Assembly (NCBI GenBank): GCA_945643635.1
Contig: CALZFC010000006.1
Location: 7,338,501-7,402,500 of the forward strand
Length of the DNA: 64,000 nucleotides
From: Allodiplogaster sudhausi
Lineage: Eukaryota; Nematoda; Chromadorea; Rhabditida; Diplogasteridae
Direction of reading: 5' to 3'
Below the pieces are notes generated by a model. The model worked only from the letters and a program-made list of their open reading frames with translations. It was not told where the DNA came from and did not search any database. How positions within the stretch are numbered: position 1 is the stretch's first letter; every line of letters starts with the position of its first letter. Positions 11,278 to 22,400 of the stretch are shown here, one piece after another. The translations under genes were made by a program, and so were the position numbers.

Positions 11278-14200
11278 CTAATCATTGCCCATCTCCTTCT
11301 CTTTCTGTTTCTCCTCTTTCTCCTCTTTCTTGTCTCCGCCTTCTTCCTTCCTTCCTTCATTCGAACTTTCCTTGTCCTGCAATCTCTTTGACTTCTTGGA
11401 CCTCTCTGACTTCTTGGACTTCATTGATTTCTTGCCGTCTTTCTTCTCCCTTTCCTTCTTCCTTTCACGGCAGAGTGCCGGTTTGCCGGATACATAGTCG
11501 GCCGGGACCTCGATCTTCACCTAAACGGGCCACCTACTTTATTTATACTGTATAATTCTACCTAAAATAATTTTGGACGTTTTTTTTAAACAGCTGCATG
11601 TTGCGCGCGTACCCTTCTCTTCCTATTGGGGTCGCCCGGTCCGTCCTTCTTCCGCTCGTTTGGATCCACAATCAGGTTGTTCATAATCGGTCCATTCTGA
11701 AAGATGATAATTCGTCATTGACTTGAAAAAATAATTAAATAATCAATTTCTGCGACAAATAATTCGTATACTCCGAATACCTTTCGTTTTCTGCTTCGGA
11801 AAATTTCACTATAACACTTTAAATAAACGAGGAATATTTTATAATTTAAAAAGTCTCAATTAAATTTACTAGCCCCCAGCGCTGGTCCAGTTGGCACGAT
11901 AATTGTTGACGCATCGTCCGTCTGCAACATATTTTTAATGGTTTTTCTCTTTAATTCATCGATGTAAACAAATTAATTATTTTTATCACATAATTATGTT
12001 AGCATTTTTCTGCTACCAACCTCTGGTTTCGACATGACCTCGGACAGCTTCCTAAATATTAAAACAGGTTAAGCAACCACTTTTTCCAAATATCCAATGG
12101 GTGTGTTGGAAGGACTACAGTATCCTACGGTAACCACTATCGTATCTCTGCGATATCTCCTGTACAGTAGACAAGAATGGCCTACTGTATCTCAGTCTGA
12201 AAGGTTCTCTCGAAGACGAGCGACTTCTTGCGGAGATCCACGTTGCTGAGGCGCGCGCCATGGACAGAGAGAGCGAGGGTGATTCCGAAGCCAAATTGCT
12301 AAATTATTTGGTTTTCCTTTCGACCGCGTTACCGAAAACTATTACTCCACTTTCGCATCCATCGATAATGACGAAACATATACAGTTACAAAAGCCCACA
12401 GATATGATATCTATAAAGATTAAAGATTATTTGGTAATTGCATTATTGACCATTGGTCCGGCAATGGCAGTGTAGCGAGAGTGTCTTCGCAATTTGGATG
12501 ACGTCACCATGGCAGCAAAAAATTTTTTATCCACGAACCATTGAACGTTTTAATGTATTTATGCCAACATTTGAGCAGAGACGAGACGAGGCTGATTTGA
12601 GGAGAATCTGCAGATGAATTTTGGAAATATTTCCTTATTTCAATTTTTTTTCTATTATTACTTGTTTAGAAATCTTGAACCTGGGTGAACGCAAAGGTTC
12701 CGGCGCGTCCGCAGCCATTATTGCTCGTAATTATGATGAGCTTGTTCTAGCTAATGTAGTTCTCGTAGACATACAGTACCGCCCAACATTTCTGGTACAT
12801 ATATTAATTATATTAATTATATTAATATAAATAATTTCAATTGATTTTTCAGCGCTCAGGGCGCATTTTAACCTAGTTTTCTGTATAAACTTGACTAATT
12901 CGATGCAGATAAATACGTTGGTAACATTAGTTTCTCAATGAAAGTAGACGCTGACGAGAAAATTCATGTTTTAGCCCGAAATAATTTTAAATATGCAGCG
13001 CAATTGCGCTGCACTAGGTGCGCTGCCAGAAGCTGGAATAATAGTTTTATTCTTATCTTTTTTGGAAAACTGTAAAAACACTTAAAAAATGAAAATTTAA
13101 AAACGCTAGCCGAGAAGTCGTCATTCTTGGTCGGAATGCCTCCCTCGGGCCAGCCGGTGTACATGAGATGCTCGCACTCGTGCGACTTTGACTCATCGGT
13201 CAGCCGGATCTGGCGGCGGGAGATGAGTTCGCTCTGGAATTAATTTAATATATTGTTTAATTTTATTCTTATTTTACCCTAACATTTCTCTTATCTCTGA
13301 TTATAAGTAAAAGTAGACCCAAACCCTCACCATTTTCTCGATGCCCCTTTTCCCGATGAGATTCCAGAGGCTAATCTTCTTTTTGATATGCACTGCACTT
13401 TGCTTGGGAGCCGCTGGGTTGTTGCCAAGCAGGCCACACTAAAAAAAAACTCATTTTTGAATTCGCGCCTTTTGCCCGACGTAAACAACGGTTGAGTTTC
13501 GCACTTCTTTAGAAAAGATATTTTTTTATGCAAAAATCCGATCATACATAACTTTAGGTTTGCAGCAGGCTCCGGTTGTCAATGGTGACAATGAGAGCGG
13601 GCGTCACCGCAACTGCCATCTTGATCCAGACGCCAACGTTTATCAGGATCCTGAAATAATTATTTCCTCTCCTAATTTTTTTAAAATTCAAACTTAATCA
13701 CATTCCTCTGGCGAACAAAAAAAAATTCTTCGGGGAAAAAGCTAACAAATGTACAGATGATGTTTTCGTCGACATAGTTGGCATGAATCATCATTTGGTC
13801 GAAGACCTTGACCTTGACATAGGTTTCGGGAACCATGGCCTTGCGTTGCGACATCCTTTAAATGTGAAGTATATTGAATTATATATTATATTTAAAAATC
13901 ACTTTGTCGAGACAATACGAAATTGTTCGGGATAAATATTTCGTCACTGAAAATTCCTCCAGATGCATATTCTGGCAATTCTTGAGCTTTAGATACGAAC
14001 TTGCAGTAGAACATATTGTCATGTTTTTCTCCTTTAATGAGATTGGGCGCATTAGCCTTCTCCGAGAGTCCGTACTGCTCCTTAAGATTTCGAAATTTTA
14101 AATTTATAAGATTTTTTTCTTTCAATGTAGAAGGACAATTTCCTTCGTAATCTTTAAATTTAAAAAAAGATTGATATAGTGAAAAAAATCTTTGAGAAAC

Positions 14201-15977
14201 CAACTACATGTTTCGGATCGTATGCCTTCCAAAATCGCAAGGCTTTTTTGGCGTCGGTCTCCACCAGTCCGTAGTCTACAAGATTCTCGTTTTTCACTGA
14301 CAGAAAATGTGAATATTTTTTCCACATTATCATACCGACTCTACCATTTTGAAATTTTCTTTTTAAGAATTCTTTTAATTATTTTAAATAACCATTTGCG
14401 TACCTCCGTACAACTTGCTATCCTTTTGATCCTGAAGAATTAAATTTAGTTAGTCTTTTTTCACCACCGTCATTCACAGAAATGTTGGCACTTTTTTAAT
14501 TGAAAAAAATAATGAAAAAACCTGTTGTCGTTCCCACAGAAAATGGCCGACTTTTACTGAAAGAATACAAGTAATTGTAACCCAAATTTGTATATTTTTA
14601 CAGCTAGAATGAAATTAAGACGTCAATATGAATGATATAGCTTTCCTGGGCAAAGTGGTGGATCCATAACGAGGAACGAAATTGTTTGTTTTAAAATCAA
14701 ATGACTTCTTAAGACATGTCAAGGCAGCCCAACCCAACAGAGCTGCGGCGACAATAAACAAGACGATTGCGCCGATTATGATGATAGTAGCTGAAGAAAT
14801 TTTTTTGAGGGAAAAGACCAAAGGGCCCAAAGAAACTAGGAAACTGGAATTTGTAAATAGCGACAAATCATCTTTGATTGCTCATTGTCAGTTATTGTAC
14901 TAACAAGTCACTGTGTCGTTCTTGGAGTCGATTCCATTCTGAAATTAAATAAATCTCGCCATCCAGTTCGTGTGGAGGTAGACAATAATTTAATTGTCAT
15001 ATGCTAATAAAAATACACCATTTCATGCATGTACATTTGTACATATTTAATGTGTTCAAAAAATTCGTGGTTGCCATTTTTAGTGTGTGTAATTTATTTC
15101 CGAATCGCAGGTCAGCTTAGAATGTTCACCTTGCCATCCCGATTTGGCGTGTCGGTTGGATCGAGCTCGGAGTGGTTCTGGCGGCGGGCCACCTTGATAA
15201 AAGCTTTTATGTCAGACTGAGAATTTCATCCGTGCACTATAATCTCATTTCCGGCCTAACACACGAAACAGAAACGGTAGTATTATATCGCCGCACTTGA
15301 GAATGAGCAAGTGCTGACAATCAGCGCAGTACCTTGATTGCCAAGTTATTGTTTACCCGCCAACAATAAGCTTATTGCTGAATCACAGCTCAACTGAATG
15401 TTCACCGTAGTCGTTGCCAGAGTCGTCGTGGTCGTCGGATCGAACTCGGCGTGGTACTGGCGGCGGGCTTCCGCGTAGAAGGCTTCCTTATCGTACATCG
15501 AATTGCATAGGCTACTTTTGATGTTGCAAAAGCAGTTGTATCGTATCGATTCTTCAATTTTCACATCCACAATCTACAAGAATCTCGAATAAGAGAGGGT
15601 ATTCAGCCCGATTACATAACCTTGATGCATATTAGCGTCTCTTTCTCAGGAGGACTGAAAGGCGTGCCGTTTTGTCTCGAGCAACCTTTCTCGAAGAAAA
15701 CGGCTTCTTCGTCCACTCTCCCGATGGAAAGCATTACGATTCCGCGGCACTATTGGCCAGTGGTTGAGTTACAGTCCTATCTCTTTTTAACATTCGTTGT
15801 GTAGCATTCTGTCTGATTCCCTGGCACGCTGAAAGGACCGTTTTTGGTAGCAAATCATGATTTGAAAACAATTGAAGTGCCACAAGCCTAGGCGCCGTCG
15901 TTGTGTTCTCAGAGAGACAGCCGGCAAAGACGAGAAGGAGAAGAAAGAGAGGACAGCCGATCCAAAGGCCAGCGGGC
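11278..15977 (-). pseudogene. Copy A: Ly6-ectodomain transmembrane protein family, damaged
   Basis: First member of a local family of single-pass surface proteins. In transcript order it has a hydrophobic leader exon (about 15977-15882; GLWIGCPLFLLLLVFAGC), a Cys-rich exon (15821-15622), a Ly6-type exon (about 15574-15355; YNCFCN, then LCN), a 12-codon exon near 14937, a TM exon from 14790 (TIIIIGAIVLFIVAAALL) and many short cytoplasmic exons to about 12020. Later exons at about 11925-11870, 11700-11594 and 11520-11278 end in an 81-codon Lys/Glu/Ser-rich tail. Damage: TAG stops at 15777-15779 and 15750-15752 in the Cys-rich exon, and another at 12747-12749 where copy B reads Gln. No first exon matching copies B and C was found. 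The 3' tail differs from that of copy B and might belong to a separate gene. The cytoplasmic domain is not one I recognise. Confidence 0.65.
15106..15222 (-). repeat. Duplicated partial ectodomain exon inside copy A
   Basis: On the minus strand an acceptor CTCAG leads into a frame reading VARRQNHSELDPT and then VNIL. It repeats the end of the preceding ectodomain exon (EARRQYHAEFDPT, then VNIQL; about 15355-15574). The frame ends in TGA. It looks like a partial exon duplication that has decayed. Confidence 0.6.
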
Positions 15978-17039
15978 TGAAATGATGGGTGGGATTAGGA
16001 TATGCTGATTAGATTGCACTCTCACAGCTTGAATATTCACCAAGTCTCTCAAATCTTATCTTTTTTCACCATTTTCACTTTTTTCTACGCCTATGCTAAT
16101 TAGTAGATTTCATTAAAAAAATTCTTGGCTTGTTCGGAATTCATTTTTGGCGAGAATATTAGAAGGCATTGGTCGAAAATGGATTACCATGGGGTAGGTT
16201 CTTTATACTCTTTCTTGGTCCTTATGTAATAGCCCTAAATTTTCTACTTCTTTCATGCATCTCTACTTCTAACCATAAGCTAGTTGGACAAGGAACAAAA
16301 TAAGGCTGCTCCAATTAGAAACTCTCATTCTCGTGTGCTATTTCGCAGGTCGCCCAAACCCTCTGCGTAACGAGCGTACGAGAGTGCGATTGGTCGCAGT
16401 AATTTAAAATCCCACATAATTTTTCGGTGATCGTCCTCGTTTTAAAAAGTACAAATAATTTCATTATGCTATTGTGCATAGATGGCTGACAATGAGAACG
16501 ACAGATGTACATTTCTGTAATTACTGATAATCTTGTGATTCGAAGATGCAATAATAAAGATCTTTAAGATAATTGCTGCTCCGAAAGAAGTCGACAGAAG
16601 CGGGCTGCAACATGGTCTTATATATGATTGCGCAAGACGCAAGAGGAATATGCATGAAAGACGTACACAATCATCGACCCAGATCAAGCGTCTAAATTAT
16701 CACAACTAATAAATAATAAATTAATAAATTAATAAAACTATTATTTGAAATGAAAAAAAACGATTCCACCAACATTCGGTGGCGCCATGTATTTTGGATC
16801 GGGACAGCTCTTGCAGGAAAGCGGCGCGGCTGTGGTCGTCGTGCTCGTCGTGGTCGTGGTAGTTGATGTCGTCGTCGATGGAGTGGTCGTTGTCTCGGAG
16901 GGCGCCCTTGTCGTCGTCGTGGGGGGTGCCGTGGTGGTGGTCTTGGATTCCGCAGTCGTGGTGGTTGTTCGGGGAGGTCCTGCACACAGAAATACGTAAG
17001 ATATTAATTACATTTATAACACATGTTAGCTGTAAACAG

Positions 17040-17071
17040 CATCTATTAAAGGATCACTCCTTTAATAGATG
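17040..17071. other. Perfect 14-bp inverted repeat with 4-nt loop
   Basis: CATCTATTAAAGGA, loop TCAC, then its exact reverse complement. It lies in the intron just upstream (in transcript order) of the Thr-rich exon. A tiny palindromic element or an RNA hairpin are both possible. Confidence 0.7.
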
Positions 17072-17565
17072 GTACTTATATGTATTTTAGAACATTTTGA
17101 TTTAATGGAGAGATTTCAAGTTTAAGAAAAAAACTATAAACATAAGACACTTGTGTCTACATTATGCCCAGTTGGACAATGACAAGTCGATGTTTAATTG
17201 AACACAAAAATATCCGAATTCATTTTTTTTTTTATTTTATAGCCAGCTCTATCGAACTGTGCATTATGTTACTTTAAAATTGAAAAGAAAATGTAGGAGA
17301 TACTCACTTGTTAGACTGGGATCAGTTGGAATCAAATGAAGGGAAGGATGATGAAGACGGAGAGGGCGACGGAGTTGAAGATGGACATTCTTCTGGCTTG
17401 CACAACGAACGCATCGAGTGCTTGCAGCCTGCAGAATTGACCTTTATAGTGACAATTGCCGTGGGGGGCGGGAGGAGAGATTCATATGATGTGGAAGCGA
17501 ATGTTCTCTCTCTGTGGCTGTACAACTTATTATTAAAGGAGCCTACAGCCCAAATTCTCTTTGCC

Positions 17566-17641
17566 AGACACAAGAGAGAGAGAAATAGAGAGAACGAGAG
17601 AGAGGGAGAGAGAACGAGAGAGAGAGAGATAGAGATAGAGT
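17566..17641. repeat. (GA)n tract
   Basis: GAGAGA-rich microsatellite with AGAACGAGAG interruptions. No coding value in either strand. Confidence 0.8.
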
Positions 17642-18369
17642 AAGAGTTAGGCATTGGTATAACCATTTTACACATGAGGATGACCTTGTCTCCAAACATT
17701 ACTTGCTCTCTCGCTCTGTCTCTCATTATCCACACATTACTTAACAACGTTATCCATGAGAGTAACAATGCTTGCATGCTAGACAGAATGAGAGAGAACG
17801 TTACTGTCAGAGATGCAGACATGTCATCATCATGGGTAACAGAGTGTCGTGAACAGAAAGAATAAGAAGACGAAGAAGGAAAGAAAGATCGAAACAGTTT
17901 TCCTCCTTTCCCTCGGGCACAAAATTACAGCTAAAGCGTTCGTTCACTGTTCTAACAATAAGCAGCGTAGCGCGAATTTGATTGCACTCGGAAGAGAGAG
18001 GCCGGCCTGAGGACAGGTTTTGAGTGGGCGGCAGAGAGAAAAATTTCATTGCCGTTGGAAACGTCACAGAACTCAACCGTTCTAAGGTTCTTGCCCGCAT
18101 TTGGATGAGCTTTCTACTTCAGGATAATACTTTCTGTTTATGCTCATATTTATTGATATGTATGTATACAGCTTTAATGCATTTCGTGCACTTTTTCAGA
18201 CGGAGTGAAATTGCTTTATACAAAATCAGTAGTGCATCGTTAGAAAACTTAACACTTAAAGTAATAAGCAAAACGAAGTATATTGGAAAAAACAATAATG
18301 AAAACAGCTTATTGGCTCAGGACGCCCATGTGGTGATTATTGAATCCACGACGATCTATCACACGGAAG

Positions 18370-18714
18370 CAGAGGTGTAAAGTGGCCGGCCCCGCCCGGC
18401 CCGGCTCGTAGGGGTCTCATTGTAAAGTGCAAAACTTCCTTCATTTGTTCATTTTCCCCCTAAAACTCTTTCTTCTATACATTGAAATGAATGTTCATAG
18501 CACGATCATTGAAAAAATTTGAATTTCAAAACAATTTGTAGCTCGTCAGATTTTTTTTTAAATTTTTTTTTTGAAAATCGGGCTCAAACGCGCCCACGAT
18601 CCATTTCCGGGCCCAAAATTTTAGGGCCCGGAAATGGCTCGGGCCGGGCTGGCCGAGTCCTTGGGCCTGACGGGCCGGGCCGGCCCAATATTTTTGGGCC
18701 CGTTTACACCTCTG
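18370..18714. mobile_element. hAT-type MITE, 345 bp, GC-rich
   Basis: Terminal inverted repeats CAGAGGTGTAAA (18370-18381) and TTTACACCTCTG (18703-18714). They are flanked by 8-bp target duplications CACGGAAG and CACAGAAG (7 of 8 match). Inside are palindromic GGGCCCGG/GGCCGGGCC blocks. The 8-bp duplication and the CAGAGGTG-type ends are typical of hAT elements. It has no transposase ORF, so it is non-autonomous. Confidence 0.8.
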
Positions 18715-18984
18715 CACAGAAGTGGGCGATCGCTGGGAATCGGCAATTTTTTCCAAGTGGCCGACGAATTTTTTTCCTGAAAGTAAAAGTAAAGCTACTC
18801 CAACTTTTCCATGTTTTTTTTCTTAAATATTTTTACTAAATAGTAAACAGTTAATTTAAACAAAATAAGACGTATTATATTAAACAGACACTGATTTTTG
18901 ATCAAGTCTATAAATAATTTAAATAAATAATATAGTCCGCATGCAGTCTGAATACATTGAGTGCGAGAGAATGTCTTGATCAGG

Positions 18985-19145
18985 AAGAAGAAGAAAAAGG
19001 AGAGAAAGAGTGATAGAGATATAGAAAGAGACTGCGGAAAAGAGAGGTAGAGAGAGATGGAGAGAAAGAGTGAGAGAGAGATATGGAAAGAAACGGCGGC
19101 AGTGAAAGCGAGGGAGAGGGAAAGAGAACGAGAGGAAGAGACAGA
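18985..19145. repeat. (GA)n/(GAAA)n tract
   Basis: Purine-rich microsatellite of about 160 bp. The minus-strand Ser/Leu/Phe ORFs across it are artefacts. Confidence 0.8.
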
Positions 19146-19631
19146 AATGAAGTGATATATGCAGAATGTGTCATCATGCAAACTATGCCTTACATATGTA
19201 TTTATGTACATACATATTTAGTATACATAGAATTCGAGTCTCTCGAATGGAAAAAACTTGTAATTGGAGTGAACAAAATTAATTAATTGATTAATCGCAC
19301 TTCTAGAAGCTCTTTAAAATAAGTAGAATAAACATAAAGTATAAAAAGATGTATAATGGCCATGTTAGTGAAGAGGTCGACAACGGAGTAAGTGCAGCTA
19401 TGAACGCCACGAGGAACACGAGAGACAATATCAATTGAGAACAAACATTTAATATTACAATATTCGAGTAGAAAGGGTAAATTGGTAAACTATTGAGTAA
19501 AAAATTATATAGTAGAACATAAACAATATTGTATTGGCGGAATGCATTTTGAAATCGTTGCTCAACAAGGCGCTAGGCAGATAAACGTCACAAGGAAGAT
19601 CCTTCCTTTCCATCGCAGAATGTTTTGCCTG

Positions 19632-20775
19632 CCGCGCCTTCATTCTATGGTAAAAGTTCCGGGAGCGGTGCGGGAACTTTCAGAATTCCCGCACCGGTCC
19701 GGGGAAGTTCCTGGAGAAAAACTTGAGTGGTGAGGGAAAGTTCCCGGAGAAAACAGTTTGTCATGCGCACTAAAATTACATTCCTTTTGCATGAAAATGT
19801 TTATTCGCATATTTTATTACTTTGAGATACATTTTCAAATTAGAATTTCGTCGTAAGCTGTTCTTCCTCGTGCACTGCAAAGAAGTCAAACTTTCTATAG
19901 GAAAGAAAAGACCATTTTAGCTTGTAACAATGAGGACTTGATTTTTTTTTGCATTTTTTGGCTCAAATTACATAGCTGTATTAATAATCATTTGACGGAG
20001 AACTCTCTAAAAATTCTCTAAAAAATAAAGTGAGAAAATATATAGTTCTTGAGAACGAAGGAGCAACGTTTTCGTTGGAATTCATAGCTTTCTGGAAAGA
20101 TGTAAGAAATAAAGTTTGAAAGAAAGAAATAAAGGATGAAAGTAGGAAGCAAAGTATGAAATACGGAAAGAAAGGAAGAAAGAAAGACAGAAAGTAAGTA
20201 AGAATAGGTAAGCCAGAAAGTAAGAAATAAAGTATGAAAGAAGGAAAGAAAATAAGTGTGAAATAAAGTAAGAAAGATAGTAGGAAAAAAGAAAGAAAGA
20301 TAGTAAGAAACAAAGCAAGAATTAAAGAAAGAAAGTATGTAGGAAACAAACTAAGAAACAAAGAAAAAAAGAAAGATGCCTGGAAAAAAATCTCCCGGAC
20401 CTAAACGCGACATGGGTTCGGGTGTCGGTGAGCGTTATTTCCCGGAAATTGCCTTGATTGCGAGAGAAAACTAAAGATAACCACGAAATGAGAGAGGCCA
20501 GACAAACCATATCTCGAGTAGGTTTGTCTGCGCCTCCACTTTTACACGCTATTTCTCACCATTTCAAAGATGCGGGATCTTTCCCGGTGCGCTGGGTGCA
20601 TTTGAGCAAAATCAGTCCGGTATCTTTCCCGGAAAGAAAAACAAGAAAACCTCCGAGGTTCCATGCTATAGCATATAAAAAGTCCGGGAAAGTTCCCTCA
20701 CACCTCAGAACAATTTTTTTTGAGTTCCGGGACCCCTGACCGAACTTTCTTGAGAATGAAGGCGCGGCTGATTAA
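19632..20775. mobile_element. Putative 1.1-kb inverted-repeat element rich in TTCCGGG motifs
   Basis: The left edge GCCGCGCCTTCATTCT (about 19632-19647) is the reverse complement of AGAATGAAGGCGCGGC at the right edge (about 20754-20769). Just inside, both ends carry AAAGTTC and CCGGGA-type sequences, and CCGGGAAAGTTCCC-like motifs recur inside. A GAAA-rich tract (20098-20380) fills the middle. No clear target duplication and no transposase were found, so its class is unknown. Confidence 0.5.
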
Positions 20776-21989
20776 AGTGCTGTCGCCATGAATGTTCATA
20801 CATTACGTAGCTTGATATGTCATTACTAGAGAACGAGAGAAAGAGAGACAGAGAGAGAAAACGAGAGAGCGAAAGAGAAAGAGAGAGAGACTACGAGAGA
20901 GAGTGAGAGAGAGAAAGTTCATTTTGGTGGTTGAGGCAAAGTGCACTCCCTGCCAAGGCCATAACATTTAAGAGAGCCAATCTGATAGAGTCGACCATGG
21001 GTGTGCAGGGAACAAAAATATTTTTTGATTTAAATTTCCTTTAGAGGGTTACCGTAGCACCCTATGAGGATCCGAAAAACGTTTTTTTCAAAAATTTATT
21101 TTCGTTTTTAAGTACAGTATAGCTCGAAATTTCGAAATCATATAAATTACCATAACTTTCTTCAAACTCAACCAAATTGAATTTTGAAACGATTGTTATG
21201 TAGAGTATGACCAGGGGCATAAAACAACAATAATAACTGTTTTTGAAAAAAATCATTTAAGGGGTCACATTGGCACCCAAATATTTCGGGGACGAGGTTT
21301 GGGACCCAAAACGTTACGAGCGCGCAGAAACGACAATACCACGTGAAAAAAAATCCCCAATAACTACGACAATGTAACTTTACAGCTCATTTTCAAACGA
21401 TTTTCTGAAAATCTCTTTCGCCTTTGGAAAGAACGGGTTTTTTCAACCTGTTCAAGTGCCTATCACCTCAATATAGACACAATCTTTTTGAGAAGCAAGA
21501 AGTGCGTGTCACTTGCTGACAACTCGGTCATCGATTCAGACAATAAGCGCATCGTTGATCGTGATAAATATTTCTGCATTCAACTACTGTTCGCATTGCA
21601 AGACAATCTAAGGCAAATAGTAATCATTCATAATATAGCGATTAATCAGACGCTTTTCTTCACGGTAGACTGCGGCAATTTGAAATCTCATATATTTTTT
21701 GAGTGTAAAACTCATTTCATTGCCTGAAGAAATCGACGCTATCGGCTTTATTGTATTGCGACGTGGCGGAAAATGGAAAAAAAAACCTATGATGAAACAG
21801 AATGGCCTCCTTTTCCTTCTCTCTTGCTCATGTCAGCACAGTCGCCTTGGTCTTGTTGTCCACGCTTTCTTCCTCTTCATTCGTCTTTCCAGGCTTCTTC
21901 TTTTTCTTCATTTTACCTTCAGAGATAATGACTATTTATTTATTTATTTATTTATTCATACATCAAATACCTGTTCTCTCTCCCGTCTC
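20776..21989. other. Gene-poor stretch between the 19.6-kb element and the copy B flank
   Basis: Holds a (GA)n tract at about 20829-20920 and AT-rich DNA. An unplaced 80-codon plus-strand ORF at 21488-21727 shows no motif I recognise. CT-rich DNA starts near 21970. No exon can be supported. Confidence 0.4.
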
Positions 21990-22315
21990 TCTCATTCTCT
22001 CTTTCTCTCAGCTCTCACCCTCTCATTTCCTGGCCCGTTCCAGCCACCGCCCACCAAAACTTTCCTCAGTACTGTGAGTGTTTTTGTTGCCAATTTGCTG
22101 TTCTCCTCTGCGCGCTTTCCAATGGTTTCTAACATCCATTATAAGCAAAAATCCGATTTGACTTTCCTTACTTATCTGCCATAGCTAAAAGGATTTCCCA
22201 CACACTGCAGTGCATCCGCAGAATAACTTCTTCCCTATCGTCTGTTAATTTTATTATTGCCGTGCAGATAAAATTTTTGAACATTCGACACCATTACAAC
22301 ACTTTTTTATGCTAT
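21990..22315 (+). repeat. Diverged non-coding block shared with 34.15-34.43 kb
   Basis: About 300 bp that can be aligned by eye to 34150-34430 in the same orientation. Shared landmarks, in the same order, are GTTCCAG near CCGCCCAC, TCTCCAATGGTTTCT or its variant, AGGATTTCCC/AGCATTTCCC, and GAACATTCGACACCATTA versus GAGCATTCGACATCATTA. It lies directly 3' of copy B. Nature unknown. Confidence 0.55.
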
Positions 22316-22387
22316 CCTTGTTTGTCTTTCTTATCCTTATAACTTTTGTCAAGATAATTACAACCAATTTTTCCGAGATTCCCTCGT

Positions 22388-22393
22388 TTTATT
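22388..22393 (-). terminator. Candidate poly(A) signal for copy B
   Basis: AATAAA on the minus strand, seven bases after the putative TAG stop at 22401-22403. This implies a very short 3' untranslated region. Confidence 0.5.
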
Positions 22394-22400
22394 GATGACA

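Larger units (their letters stand above)
16774..18090 (-). pseudogene. Thr-rich mucin-like secreted protein locus (D1), probably broken
   Basis: The clearest exon is 16980-16774. After a TGTGTGCAG acceptor it reads a Thr/Pro-rich stretch of about 55 residues (runs such as TTTTTAESKTTTTAPP) and then LSCKSCPDPKYM. Thr-rich linkers leading to such a Cys motif are familiar from secreted nematode proteins. An upstream block near 17480-17307 ends PTDPSLT at a strong GTGAGT donor in phase with this exon, but its candidate signal peptide (ATGTCCATC; MSIFNSVALSVFIILPF) sits in another frame. A third block (about 18090-17810) matches the signal-peptide exon at 54.3 kb but lacks its ATG. I read this as a decayed gene. 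An expressed version with other exons is possible. Confidence 0.45.

Noticed and set aside
16721..16987. Asp/His-rich frame overlapping the Thr-rich exon
   Set aside because: It is the shifted reading of the same repetitive exon. The Thr frame joins in phase to the upstream PTDPSLT exon and ends in a plausible Cys motif.
19981..20361. 126-codon Phe/Leu/Ser ORF
   Set aside because: Antisense of the GAAA-rich tract inside the 19.6-kb element.
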